From contig DBQB01000044.1 in the NCBI GenBank assembly GCA_002305685.1, positions 1 through 34,762 of the forward strand: DNA of 34,762 nt. The letters run 5' to 3'. A program made the position numbers and the translations under genes. This document shows, one piece after another, positions 22,361-30,187 of this stretch. Position 1 is the first letter of the stretch. Every line of letters begins with the position of its first letter. The DNA comes from Ruminococcaceae bacterium UBA1405. Its GTDB lineage: Bacteria; Bacillota; Clostridia; Oscillospirales; Ruminococcaceae. The notes below the pieces were generated by a model. That model had not been told where the DNA came from, did no database searches, and was given only the letters and a program-made list of their open reading frames with translations.

Positions 22361-23095
22361 TTACAGGGAAGAATCCTCCCAGTTTTCCTCATCATCCTGT
22401 TTTTGGGAGACATCCACCAGCCGCACCATATCCCTCACCCCAAAGGTGTTTGCCAGCTCCGGAGTGACGTCGGCATAAAACCGGGGAATCAGGCCATAGG
22501 CCTCCACCACCCGGTCCCGCATCCAAAGGGAGGGGGTGATCAGCAGGGTAAAGCCCATACCGTTTTCGGTGACCCATTTGGAAAATTCCTTTTTGGGATA
22601 GGCCAGCAGCGTCATCAATGTCATGATTACCCCTCCATGGGTGACCAGGGCGGCGCTGCGGATGTTTTCTCCCGCCATCTCCCGGATGATCTGATCCAGG
22701 CCCACCACCAGCCGGGCTGCAAAATCGCGGTTGCTCTCTCCCATGGGAGGGGCTGCGTCCGCCCCTCCCGCCAGCCAGGCGGTGTATTCCTTGGGATAGA
22801 GCAGCTGGAGCTGTTCCATTGTCTTGTTCTCAAACTGTCCAAAATCGTATTCCGCCATCTCCTCCACCACCCGAACAATGTTGTTTGGGTAGATCATAGA
22901 GGCGGTTTGGCGGCAGCGCAGCGCCGGGCTGGAATAGAGCCGCTCGATTTTGGGATATTCGCTGTTTTCCAGAATCCCTTCCAAATTGCGCACCCCTTGA
23001 AGGCACAAGGGTTCGTCGGTGACGCCGATATATCGTCCCTCCAGATTGGCAGAGGTTAGACCGTTGCAGATGAGATGCAGATAATAGCTCATCAT
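22361..23095 (-). CDS. Histidine phosphatase superfamily protein lacking the RHG nucleophile
   Basis: 244 residues with the fold signature of the phosphoglycerate mutase-like superfamily: SSPALRCRQTA, EEMAEYDFGQFENKTMEQL and the second catalytic region VTHGGVIMTL. At the N terminus, where the family has L-[IV]-R-H-G-x-T, this protein reads LHLICNGLTSANLEGRYIG. The nucleophilic His is thus Asn and the phosphate-binding Arg is Cys (codons TGC AAC at 23068-23063). Everything around it aligns well. It may be a pseudo-enzyme with a binding or regulatory role, or carry a sequencing or assembly error. The start may be either of two adjacent ATG codons; AAGGAG lies upstream. Confidence 0.85.
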   Translation of the reverse strand: MMSYYLHLICNGLTSANLEGRYIGVTDEPLCLQGVRNLEGILENSEYPKIERLYSSPALRCRQTASMIYPNNIVRVVEEMAEYDFGQFENKTMEQLQLLYPKEYTAWLAGGADAAPPMGESNRDFAARLVVGLDQIIREMAGENIRSAALVTHGGVIMTLMTLLAYPKKEFSKWVTENGMGFTLLITPSLWMRDRVVEAYGLIPRFYADVTPELANTFGVRDMVRLVDVSQKQDDEENWEDSSL

Positions 23096-23213
23096 AGATT
23101 ATTTGCTCCTTATTTTGTAGACTAAAAATGGACGTAATGAAGTTTCTTTGCCGCTTCAGGTTGCGGTGAGCGGCACAATACCGTTTTGTATCGATAAAAT
23201 CCTGACAGAATTC

Positions 23214-23242
23214 TTTACAAGTCGTAACGGTTATACTATAAT
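23214..23242 (+). promoter_or_regulatory. Promoter of the XRE regulator
   Basis: TTTACA (23214-23219), exactly 17 bases and a perfect TATAAT (23237-23242). The leader to the start codon is about 100 nt and contains a GC-rich stem near 23265-23280. Confidence 0.8.
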
Positions 23243-23349
23243 ATACGATAAGTTGACAAAATTCCCCGCAGCGGCGGGAAATGCGGAAGGATGGACCAAT
23301 ACTTTCGCCGGGGTATAAGCGGTATCACAATAGTTGGAGGTAGGCCAAA

Positions 23350-24063
23350 ATGAATACGGATTTTCCAAGGATTCTGACGCTACTGCGAAAGGAAAAAGGA
23401 ATCAGCCAGAAAAACGCGGCTGCGCAGCTGGGCGTTTCCCAGGCGCTGCTTTCCCATTATGAGAAAGGGATACGGGAATGTGGTTTGGATTTTCTGGTGC
23501 GGTGCGCAGATTTTTATCAGGTATCCTGTGATTATCTTCTGGGGCGCTCTCCGGAGCGAACCGGTTCCCAGCTGACGGTGGAAGATCTGCCGGAACCCGA
23601 CGCCATGGGCAAGGAGAACCGCACCAAAGGCAACAACAGCAGCAGTATTATGGTGCTGTTACATAAAAAACTGATTGCCAATTCGCTGAATATCTTATTT
23701 GATCTGTTGCAGCGGCAAAACAGCAAGGCGCTGATTTCGGAGGTATCCAATTATCTGATGTTGGCGGTTTACCGAATGTTCCGGATCATCTATTCATCCA
23801 ACCCCAAAAACCAGGCGGGAATGTTTACGGTGTCGAAACATCTCTGCGCCGGGTACTGCGACGCTTCCATGCGCCTGTGCGAGGTCAACGCGGAAGCGGT
23901 GGCGCTGGGGATGGAAAGCGCCAGTCAGCCGGCAGCAGATCAGGGAGATCCGGTGGTGGTGACCACCGAGACCCTGTCCCAAAACTATCCTCTGTTTGCG
24001 TCATCCCTTTTTAATCTCATCAAAAACGCGGAAAAACAGATTGATCAGAAGCTGTGCCGGTGA
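23350..24063 (+). CDS. XRE family transcriptional regulator
   Basis: 237 residues. The first ~65 form a classic Cro/C1 helix-turn-helix: RILTLLRKEKGISQKNAAAQ, LGVSQALLSHYEKGIRE, and CADFYQVSCDYLLGRS. The remaining ~170 residues are a mostly helical domain (KLIANSLNILFDLLQRQNSK, LFNLIKNAEKQIDQKL) that I cannot assign; it may be a dimerisation or effector domain. The ribosome binding site TTGGAGG precedes the ATG. It is divergent from the histidine-phosphatase-like gene and followed by a separate lipoprotein operon, so its target is not evident. Confidence 0.9.
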   Translation: MNTDFPRILTLLRKEKGISQKNAAAQLGVSQALLSHYEKGIRECGLDFLVRCADFYQVSCDYLLGRSPERTGSQLTVEDLPEPDAMGKENRTKGNNSSSIMVLLHKKLIANSLNILFDLLQRQNSKALISEVSNYLMLAVYRMFRIIYSSNPKNQAGMFTVSKHLCAGYCDASMRLCEVNAEAVALGMESASQPAADQGDPVVVTTETLSQNYPLFASSLFNLIKNAEKQIDQKLCR

Positions 24064-24135
24064 CAGAGGAAGCTCCTTTTTTATTATTGTAGCATGAACT
24101 TTGCGGAAAATAAAGGTGCAGTTGCCGGATGCCTT

Positions 24136-24163
24136 TTGTTTCGCGGAGTGATTATGGTAGAAT
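24136..24163 (+). promoter_or_regulatory. Possible promoter of the lipoprotein/two-component operon
   Basis: TTGTTT (24136-24141), 16 bases and TAGAAT (24158-24163). Moderate matches; the start would be about 20-25 bases before the lipoprotein ATG. Confidence 0.45.
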
Positions 24164-24192
24164 TTGTGAGGATTCAGGAAAGGAGGAGGCTG

Positions 24193-25521
24193 ATGAAGGA
24201 TCTGCTTTTGACGGGGATTCTGGCAGTTATGCTGACGATACTGCCGGGATGCAGTGTAATGTCGCCCAATATCGATGAGTTATTGCGTCCGCCACAGTTG
24301 ACAGCCCAGCAAAGCGACATCCACAATGCGCTTCAGTCCACGTTGGGCAACGGCAGAACCATCAAACTGAAATATCCCAAACGGGGAGAATATCTCTCCG
24401 CTTTTGTGATGTATGATCTGGACAACGACGACGAGGAGGAGGCGCTGGTCTTTTACGAGGACGCCAATACAGAGTACGGCACCAGGATCAACATCCTGGA
24501 CAACGACGGAGATGGATGGGTCTCCTGTTTTGACTATCCGGGAAATGGTAGTGCGGTAGATCAAATTCAGTTTGTCAACGTTTCGGGGCAGGAGGGATGC
24601 GACATCCTCATCGGATGGGAGTATCCCAATCAGGAACTGAAAACCGTGAATCTTTACCACTATAAGGACGGAAAACTGCAAAACCTGTTCTCCAATACCT
24701 ATTCAGAGCTGGTGCTGGTAAATTTGACCGGCAGTATCTACAGCGATATGGTTTTATTGGAATCCAACAGCTCCTCCCGTCCTGTGGACGCCAAGCTGGT
24801 TTCGCTGTTGGAGGACGGGACCATCGGCGTTGTAGGAACGGAATATCGTCTGACCAATCCTTTTGTATCCTATTTTCAGGTGCAAAGCGGTAGAACGGCG
24901 GACGGGATGACAGCGGTATTTTTGGATGGATATCTGGGAGATAATACCCTTTGCACCGATGTACTGTACTATGACAGGGTTAGCGGGAATTTGGCCTCTA
25001 AACTCATGTATGGGGAAGATGACTATACCCAACAGACGCTTAGGAGCCTGGAGATCGGTTCCATGGATATCGATGGGGATGGCATCACGGAAATTCCCAT
25101 TCTCGAGCCTTTGCCGGGATACGATGCTTCTCTTGGGGACGAGGCCATGTATCTGATCAACTACAGTGCTGTAGACAGCACCGGAATCGTTCGCTATACT
25201 TCGGTGGTGATGAATCTGGATGCAGGATATATGTTGGAATTTCCCGACAGCTGGCGGGATAAGGTTACCATCACCAAGCAGGATAAAAGCAACGAATGGC
25301 ATTTTTGGATTTATGACGGTTCCCTCAGCCAGATGCGGGGGGAACTGCTGCGGATCAAGGTTTATTCCACAAAGGACTACCATGATAAATTCGATACCGA
25401 TACCTATCGGATCATTAAGACGAGAGGCAATTTTGAGTATTTCGCCTATATTCCTCCCAATATGGACGAGGAATACGCCATCACCTATGAGCAGCTGGAA
25501 ACCATGTTTTCGTTGCTGTAG
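24193..25521 (+). CDS. Predicted lipoprotein, possible sensor partner of the two-component system
   Basis: 442 residues, exported and lipidated: the signal peptide MKDLLLTGILAVMLTILPGC ends in a lipobox. The mature part contains repeated acidic Asp/Asn segments (YDLDNDDEEEALVFYEDA, NILDNDGDGWVSC, SMDIDGDGITEIPIL) like calcium-binding VCBS/FG-GAP-type propeller loops, so a beta-propeller is possible. I recognise no named family. The ATG at 24193 follows AAAGGAGGAGG. It is first in a tight cluster with a response regulator (30-base gap) and histidine kinase, so it may modulate the kinase or be part of the regulated output. Confidence 0.8.
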   Translation: MKDLLLTGILAVMLTILPGCSVMSPNIDELLRPPQLTAQQSDIHNALQSTLGNGRTIKLKYPKRGEYLSAFVMYDLDNDDEEEALVFYEDANTEYGTRINILDNDGDGWVSCFDYPGNGSAVDQIQFVNVSGQEGCDILIGWEYPNQELKTVNLYHYKDGKLQNLFSNTYSELVLVNLTGSIYSDMVLLESNSSSRPVDAKLVSLLEDGTIGVVGTEYRLTNPFVSYFQVQSGRTADGMTAVFLDGYLGDNTLCTDVLYYDRVSGNLASKLMYGEDDYTQQTLRSLEIGSMDIDGDGITEIPILEPLPGYDASLGDEAMYLINYSAVDSTGIVRYTSVVMNLDAGYMLEFPDSWRDKVTITKQDKSNEWHFWIYDGSLSQMRGELLRIKVYSTKDYHDKFDTDTYRIIKTRGNFEYFAYIPPNMDEEYAITYEQLETMFSLL

Positions 25522-25551
25522 CGGCAGATTAACAGGAAAGGACGGATTGGG

Positions 25552-26247
25552 ATGAAGCGGATACTGGTATGTGAAGATGAAGATGTGATACGTGATTTTG
25601 TGGTGATTAACCTTCGGCGCGCTGGATATGAGGTGGTGGATGTCCCCAACGGGGAGCGTGCTCTGGAGGAGTTTGAAAATTCCGGAGGGGATTTTGATGT
25701 GGCGCTGCTGGACATCATGATGCCGGGCATCGATGGTTTTAAGGTCTGCCAGGAGATTCGGAAAAAGAGCAGTTCCATCGGTATCATCATGCTCTCAGCC
25801 AAAAGCCAGGAGATGGATAAGGTTACCGGACTGATGCTGGGGGCGGATGACTATGTCACCAAGCCTTTCAGCCCTTCCGAGCTGGTGGCCCGGGTGGATG
25901 CGGTGTACCGCCGGGTGAGCATGACTGCTGGGGCTCGTAAACCCACAGAGGAGCTCAGCTCGGGACCTTTTGTGCTGGATCTCAAGAGCCGGTCGCTGAA
26001 AAAGAACAACAAGAATATCGATCTGACCCAGGTGGAATTTCAGATGATGGAGTTGTTCCTCTCCAACGTCAACACCGCCCTGGAACGCAGCGAGATCCTC
26101 AAACAGGTTTGGGGACCGGATTACACCGGGGATGTGAAGATTGTGGACGTGAATATCCGCCGGCTGCGCATGAAGATCGAGGAGGAGCCGTCGGATCCTC
26201 AGTACCTGCTAACAGTATGGGGATATGGCTACAAGTGGAACGGCTAA
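25552..26247 (+). CDS. OmpR/PhoB family response regulator
   Basis: 231 residues. Receiver domain with acidic pocket E8/D9, phospho-acceptor D54 (ALLDIMMPG), S82 and K104 (DDYVTKPF). The C-terminal winged helix shows KNNKNIDLTQVEFQMMELFL and VDVNIRRLRMKIEEE followed by LLTVWGYGYKW. This is the standard DNA-binding partner of the kinase encoded next. The gap to the kinase is about 50 bases. Confidence 0.96.
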   Translation: MKRILVCEDEDVIRDFVVINLRRAGYEVVDVPNGERALEEFENSGGDFDVALLDIMMPGIDGFKVCQEIRKKSSSIGIIMLSAKSQEMDKVTGLMLGADDYVTKPFSPSELVARVDAVYRRVSMTAGARKPTEELSSGPFVLDLKSRSLKKNNKNIDLTQVEFQMMELFLSNVNTALERSEILKQVWGPDYTGDVKIVDVNIRRLRMKIEEEPSDPQYLLTVWGYGYKWNG

Positions 26248-26297
26248 AACCCGGCGCGGCAAAAGGGTATTTTTGAGAGGGAAGGCAGGGATGTTCG

Positions 26298-27728
26298 GTG
26301 GCCATGAAACGAATTACCCGCCGCTGGCTGCTCAACAGCTTCGGTGTGATCGTTGTGGTGTTGGCGGTACTGGTGGTGGCAGGATCGTTTGCGGTGCGGG
26401 AATACTATTATAATCTTGTGGTACAGGCAGTACAGTCACAGATGACGACCCTTTCAACGCTGATGGATACGTACGTCAATGACAGCTCCGCCTCGGATTT
26501 TAACGGCGAGATCCGCAAGATGGTAGCCAATTTCGAGGAGAAAAATAAGATGGAGCTGATGGCCCTCAACGAGAAAGGACAGGTGACCATCACCTCCAGC
26601 GGTTTTCAGGGAAGCGACGGTGGCATGAGTTTTCCGGATTTCCGGACGGCAATGACCTCCGCCGATGGCCTTGGACAGCATGAAGGGAAACAAAACGGGG
26701 AACATATCATCTCCATCGCCAAAAAGGTTCCCATGGTTTCGGAGGAGCTGGCCGCCATCCGCCTGGTGGTTTCGCTGGAATATGTGGACAAGCAGATTCT
26801 GATTGCAATACTGCTCATCTTCCTTTTGGGACTGACCATTATTGTGTTTGTGGTGATTTCCAGTTTGTACTTTATTGGCTCCATCCTTACCCCCCTTTCT
26901 GCTGTGAGCAATACCGCCAAACAGATTGCCCAGGGGGATTTTCATACACGGCTGGAAAAGCAAAACGACGATGAGATAGGAGATCTGGTGGATGTCATCA
27001 ACCATATGGCGGGCGAGTTGGCCAATGCAGAAAAGGTGAAAAATGACTTTATCTCTTCCGTTTCCCATGAATTGCGCACCCCCCTCACCGCCATCAAAGG
27101 TTGGGGAGAGACCCTTCGAGACGCAGGCGCTGGGGATCAGCAGCTGGTACAGAAGGGAATGCAGGTCATTTTGGGGGAGACCGAACGGCTTTCCTCCATG
27201 GTGGAGGAGCTGCTGGACTTTTCCAGAATGCAGAGCGGACGGTTGTCCCTAATGATGAACCGGATGGATCTGGTGGCGGAACTCAGCGAGGCGGTGTTGA
27301 TGTTTACCGAACGGGCCAAACGGGAGGGTCAGAATATCGTCTATGAGGAGCCGGAGTATTTTCTGATGGTGGTGGGGGATAAAAACCGCCTGCGGCAGGT
27401 GTTTGTAAACATCCTGGATAACGCCCTCAAATATTCCGACAGCGGCGACACCGTCATGGTGGAGGCAAAGGAAGAGGACGGGTTTGGCGTGATTACCATC
27501 GCAGACACCGGGGTGGGCATCCGGGCTGAGGATCTGCCCAACGTCAAGGCAAAGTTTTATAAAGCCAACTCTACCCGGCGGGGTTCCGGTATTGGACTGG
27601 CCGTTGCGGATGAGATCATCAATCTGCACGGAGGAAGGCTGGACATCGACAGCGTGGAGGGCCGCGGCACCACCGTTACCATCCGGCTTCCCCTGTCCAA
27701 TCGGAAGAACGAGGAGCAGGGAGACTGA
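26298..27728 (+). CDS. Membrane sensor histidine kinase
   Basis: 476 residues: membrane span 1 at about residues 12-32, an extracytoplasmic region of about 130 residues, span 2 at about 165-195, a HAMP linker (SAVSNTAKQIAQGDFHTRLE), a HisKA dimerisation domain with phospho-accepting H257 in SSVSHELRTPLTAIKGWGET, and a HATPase domain with N box NILDNALKYS, G1 DTGVGI and G2 GSGIGLAV. The layout matches ResE/PhoR/VicK-like kinases. GTG 26298 is taken as start because GGCAGGG lies seven bases upstream; ATG 26304 is an alternative. The signal is unknown. Confidence 0.95.
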   Translation: MAMKRITRRWLLNSFGVIVVVLAVLVVAGSFAVREYYYNLVVQAVQSQMTTLSTLMDTYVNDSSASDFNGEIRKMVANFEEKNKMELMALNEKGQVTITSSGFQGSDGGMSFPDFRTAMTSADGLGQHEGKQNGEHIISIAKKVPMVSEELAAIRLVVSLEYVDKQILIAILLIFLLGLTIIVFVVISSLYFIGSILTPLSAVSNTAKQIAQGDFHTRLEKQNDDEIGDLVDVINHMAGELANAEKVKNDFISSVSHELRTPLTAIKGWGETLRDAGAGDQQLVQKGMQVILGETERLSSMVEELLDFSRMQSGRLSLMMNRMDLVAELSEAVLMFTERAKREGQNIVYEEPEYFLMVVGDKNRLRQVFVNILDNALKYSDSGDTVMVEAKEEDGFGVITIADTGVGIRAEDLPNVKAKFYKANSTRRGSGIGLAVADEIINLHGGRLDIDSVEGRGTTVTIRLPLSNRKNEEQGD

Positions 27729-27745
27729 TACGGCAGTTTTTCGCG

Positions 27746-27765
27746 TCCCACGGGATACTGTGGGA
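27746..27765 (+). other. Small stem-loop after the kinase gene
   Basis: TCCCAC and GTGGGA pair around an eight-base loop, 18 bases past the kinase stop codon and 26 before the next gene. There is no T tract, so it is more likely a processing or stability element than a terminator. Confidence 0.3.
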
Positions 27766-27790
27766 AAACCATATTACGGAGGAATGTGCA

Positions 27791-28735
27791 TTGTCTGATC
27801 AAAAACGAAAAAAAACCAGCATCGGAGGCCAGGCAGTCATCGAAGGGGTGATGATGCGAGGGGTGGATCGCTCCGCCATGGCGGTGCGCCGGGAATCCGG
27901 GGAGATTGTTGTGGAGCAGTGGGAGCACAAAGCTTCCAGCAGCGTTTGGTATAAGCGTACCCCTCTCATCCGAGGTATCTTCAACTTTGTGGACCAGATG
28001 ATTTCCGGCTACAAGTGCATCATGCGCTCGGCGGAACTTTCCGGGATGGATTTGGAGGAAGAACCTTCCCCCTTTGAGCAAAAGCTGGAAAAATTGTTTG
28101 GAGAGCATCTGATGAAGGTGCTGTACGGGGTGGCCAGCGTGCTGGGGGTACTGCTGGCTGTGGGGTTGTTTATGATTCTGCCCACCGCTATCAGCAAAGG
28201 GGTCAACTTCCTTGCCGGAGGCGCCATCGCCAACGCAGGACTTTCCCTGCTGGAGGGCGGTATTAAGATCGCGGTGTTTGTATCCTATATGGCCCTGGTG
28301 CGCCGTATGCCGGAGATGTACCGAATGTTTTCCTATCACGGTGCCGAACATAAGACCATCGCCTGCTATGAGGCCGGGGAGGAGCTGACGGTGGAGAATG
28401 TGCGAAGACATATCCGGTTTCATCCCCGATGCGGTACCAGTTTTCTGCTGATTGTATTGGTGATTTCTATTTTGGTGTTTTCGGTGGTGACCTGGCAAAA
28501 CGGAATCCTTCGTGTAGTCCTGAAACTGCTCCTGCTGCCTGTGGTGGTAAGCATCTCCTATGAGATTATTAAGCTGGCGGGACGGTACGATAACCTGGTC
28601 ACCCGTATCATCTCCAAACCCGGATTGTGGCTGCAACGACTCACCACCGTGGAGCCGGACGACAGCATGATCGAGGTGGCCATCGCTTCGATGAAGCCGG
28701 TGATTCCCAAGGAGGAGGGTGTTGACAACTGGTGA
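27791..28735 (+). CDS. DUF1385 family membrane protein, YqhQ-like
   Basis: 314 residues. Family hallmarks: GGQAVIEGVMMRG at the N terminus, YKRTPLIRGIFNFVDQM, YHGAEHKTIACYE and HPRCGTSFLLIVLVISIL. Four or so membrane spans are predicted. The biochemical role of YqhQ is not established. The start is TTG at 27791, eight bases after CGGAGG. Its stop overlaps the start of the HAD gene. In many Firmicutes this gene neighbours prmC and prfA; here it follows a two-component system. Confidence 0.93.
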   Translation: MSDQKRKKTSIGGQAVIEGVMMRGVDRSAMAVRRESGEIVVEQWEHKASSSVWYKRTPLIRGIFNFVDQMISGYKCIMRSAELSGMDLEEEPSPFEQKLEKLFGEHLMKVLYGVASVLGVLLAVGLFMILPTAISKGVNFLAGGAIANAGLSLLEGGIKIAVFVSYMALVRRMPEMYRMFSYHGAEHKTIACYEAGEELTVENVRRHIRFHPRCGTSFLLIVLVISILVFSVVTWQNGILRVVLKLLLLPVVVSISYEIIKLAGRYDNLVTRIISKPGLWLQRLTTVEPDDSMIEVAIASMKPVIPKEEGVDNW

Positions 28736-29562
28736 GGAAACTGGACGGCGCTCCTTTGACGGGAGCAGCAAACAAAAAGATCAAGCTGGTTGCCTGCGAT
28801 ATTGACGGCACCCTTTTACAGAAGGGGGATACCGGCCTTCGGCCTTCGCTTTTTGCGCTGATCCATGAGTTGCAGCGTAAGGGGGTTGCCTTTTGCGCGG
28901 CCAGCGGGCGGCAGTATACCTGCCTGCTGCGGATGTTTGCCCCGGTGGCGGGGGAGATCTACTATATCTGTGAAAACGGAGCGGCAGTGTTTGACCAGAG
29001 GCAGCAGCTTCTCTCCAAGACGGTCATTCCCCAGCAGGACGCCATGGCCATCAGCCGTCAGATTTTGGAGGCGCAGCGCTGTGAGGTTCTGATTTCCGGG
29101 GAGAGGACCTGCTATATCCTGCCCAAGGAGCCGGATTTCCTGCCGCTGATGCGGGATCAAACCGGCAACGATACCACCGTTGTCTCCTCCCTCTCCCAAA
29201 TTCCCGAGCCGATGATCAAAATCTCCGCATTCTGCCGGGATGGCGTGGAGGCATGGCTGCCGGAGTTTGAGCAGCGATGGGGAAAACAATACCGGGTCGC
29301 AGTCAGCGGCGAGGGATGGATCGACTTTACGTTGGCGGACAAAGGCGCGGGGTTGGAGGTGATCTGCCGGCAGCTGCAGATTTCCCCCCAGGAGGTTATG
29401 GCGTTTGGGGATAACTTTAACGATATCCAGATGCTGCGCATGGCCGGGGTACCCTGTGTGATGGCTCATGCCCACGAGCAGGTACGGCGATATGGGCAAA
29501 GAATCTGCTCCCGCGTGGAGCCGGAATTGGAGCGGCTGCTGCGGGAACAGCAGCTTTCATGA
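28732..29562 (+). CDS. Cof-type HAD family phosphatase
   Basis: 276 residues. Motif I DIDGTLL (nucleophile and acid/base Asp at about residues 23 and 25), motif II-like AASGRQYTC, and motif IV FGDNFNDIQMLRMAG are all present, giving the Cof/HAD-IIB layout. These enzymes dephosphorylate sugar phosphates, flavin precursors or nucleotides; the substrate here is undefined. The start is GTG at 28732, overlapping the stop of the DUF1385 gene, so the two are translationally coupled. Confidence 0.93.
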   Translation: MRKLDGAPLTGAANKKIKLVACDIDGTLLQKGDTGLRPSLFALIHELQRKGVAFCAASGRQYTCLLRMFAPVAGEIYYICENGAAVFDQRQQLLSKTVIPQQDAMAISRQILEAQRCEVLISGERTCYILPKEPDFLPLMRDQTGNDTTVVSSLSQIPEPMIKISAFCRDGVEAWLPEFEQRWGKQYRVAVSGEGWIDFTLADKGAGLEVICRQLQISPQEVMAFGDNFNDIQMLRMAGVPCVMAHAHEQVRRYGQRICSRVEPELERLLREQQLS

Positions 29563-29688
29563 GCCAAAGGATTGACCTTAAAAATTTCTCTTCCATTTTT
29601 GGCAGAAATATGATACAATGCGGTTCATATATTTGGATGGGGGAGATTCTCTCCCTGATGCCATCATGTGACGAGAAAGGAATGGCTT

Positions 29689-30129
29689 ATGCGGCTGACC
29701 AACATAAAATGTGGAAAACAGAGCATGGTGTCGCTGTTGGCGGCAGGAGCGGTGCTGATTCTGCTGGGTGCATGGATTCTGCGGATGTTCTGGCCGACCG
29801 GTGAGGAGTTGATCGCGGTGGTGACTGTGGAGGGGGAAAAGGTGATGGAAATCCCTCTCTCGGAGATTGAAGGCACCGTCCAGTGGTCTTTGCTGGAGGA
29901 ATACGGCGTACCGGTGCACCTTCAGGCGGAGAAGGGCAGAATCCGGTTTGTGGATGTGGAATGTCCGGATCATATCTGCGAAAAATCCGGATGGCTGGTG
30001 GCGCAGTATCAATCGGCGGTGTGTATGCCCAATCGGACGGTGGTGTCGGTTTACCCGGCTTCCTACGACCATCAGGAAACACTGCTGGCTGCAATGACTG
30101 CCGGGCAAGAAGAAAAAGATACGGAATAA
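29689..30129 (+). CDS. NusG domain II-containing membrane protein
   Basis: 146 residues: one membrane span at about residues 12-34 (SMVSLLAAGAVLILLGAW), then an extracytoplasmic domain of the NusG_II type with the signature VECPDHICEKSGWL and VCMPNRTVVSV. The family is widespread in Firmicutes, often near rnf or thiamine/flavin-related genes, but its role is unknown. ATG 29689 has AAAGGA upstream; longer frames starting at GTG 29668 run through that site. A possible extended -10 element, TGATACAAT, is at 29611-29619. Confidence 0.88.
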   Translation: MRLTNIKCGKQSMVSLLAAGAVLILLGAWILRMFWPTGEELIAVVTVEGEKVMEIPLSEIEGTVQWSLLEEYGVPVHLQAEKGRIRFVDVECPDHICEKSGWLVAQYQSAVCMPNRTVVSVYPASYDHQETLLAAMTAGQEEKDTE

Positions 30130-30134
30130 ACGAT

Positions 30135-30178
30135 GGGTCCTGGATTTCCGGTGAAGGAAAATCCAGGACCCTTCCAAT
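30135..30178. terminator. Terminator between the NusG-domain gene and alr
   Basis: GGGTCCTGGATTT and AATCCAGGACCC form a stem followed by TTCCAATTTTTT on the plus strand. Convergent alr transcripts meet it from the other side. Confidence 0.8.
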
Positions 30179-30187
30179 TTTTTGCGG

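Noticed and set aside
27557..28771. 404-codon minus-strand ORF across the kinase and DUF1385 genes
   Set aside because: It is antisense to two well-supported genes, is His/Gln-rich with no recognisable domain, and has no ribosome binding site; it is a codon-usage shadow.
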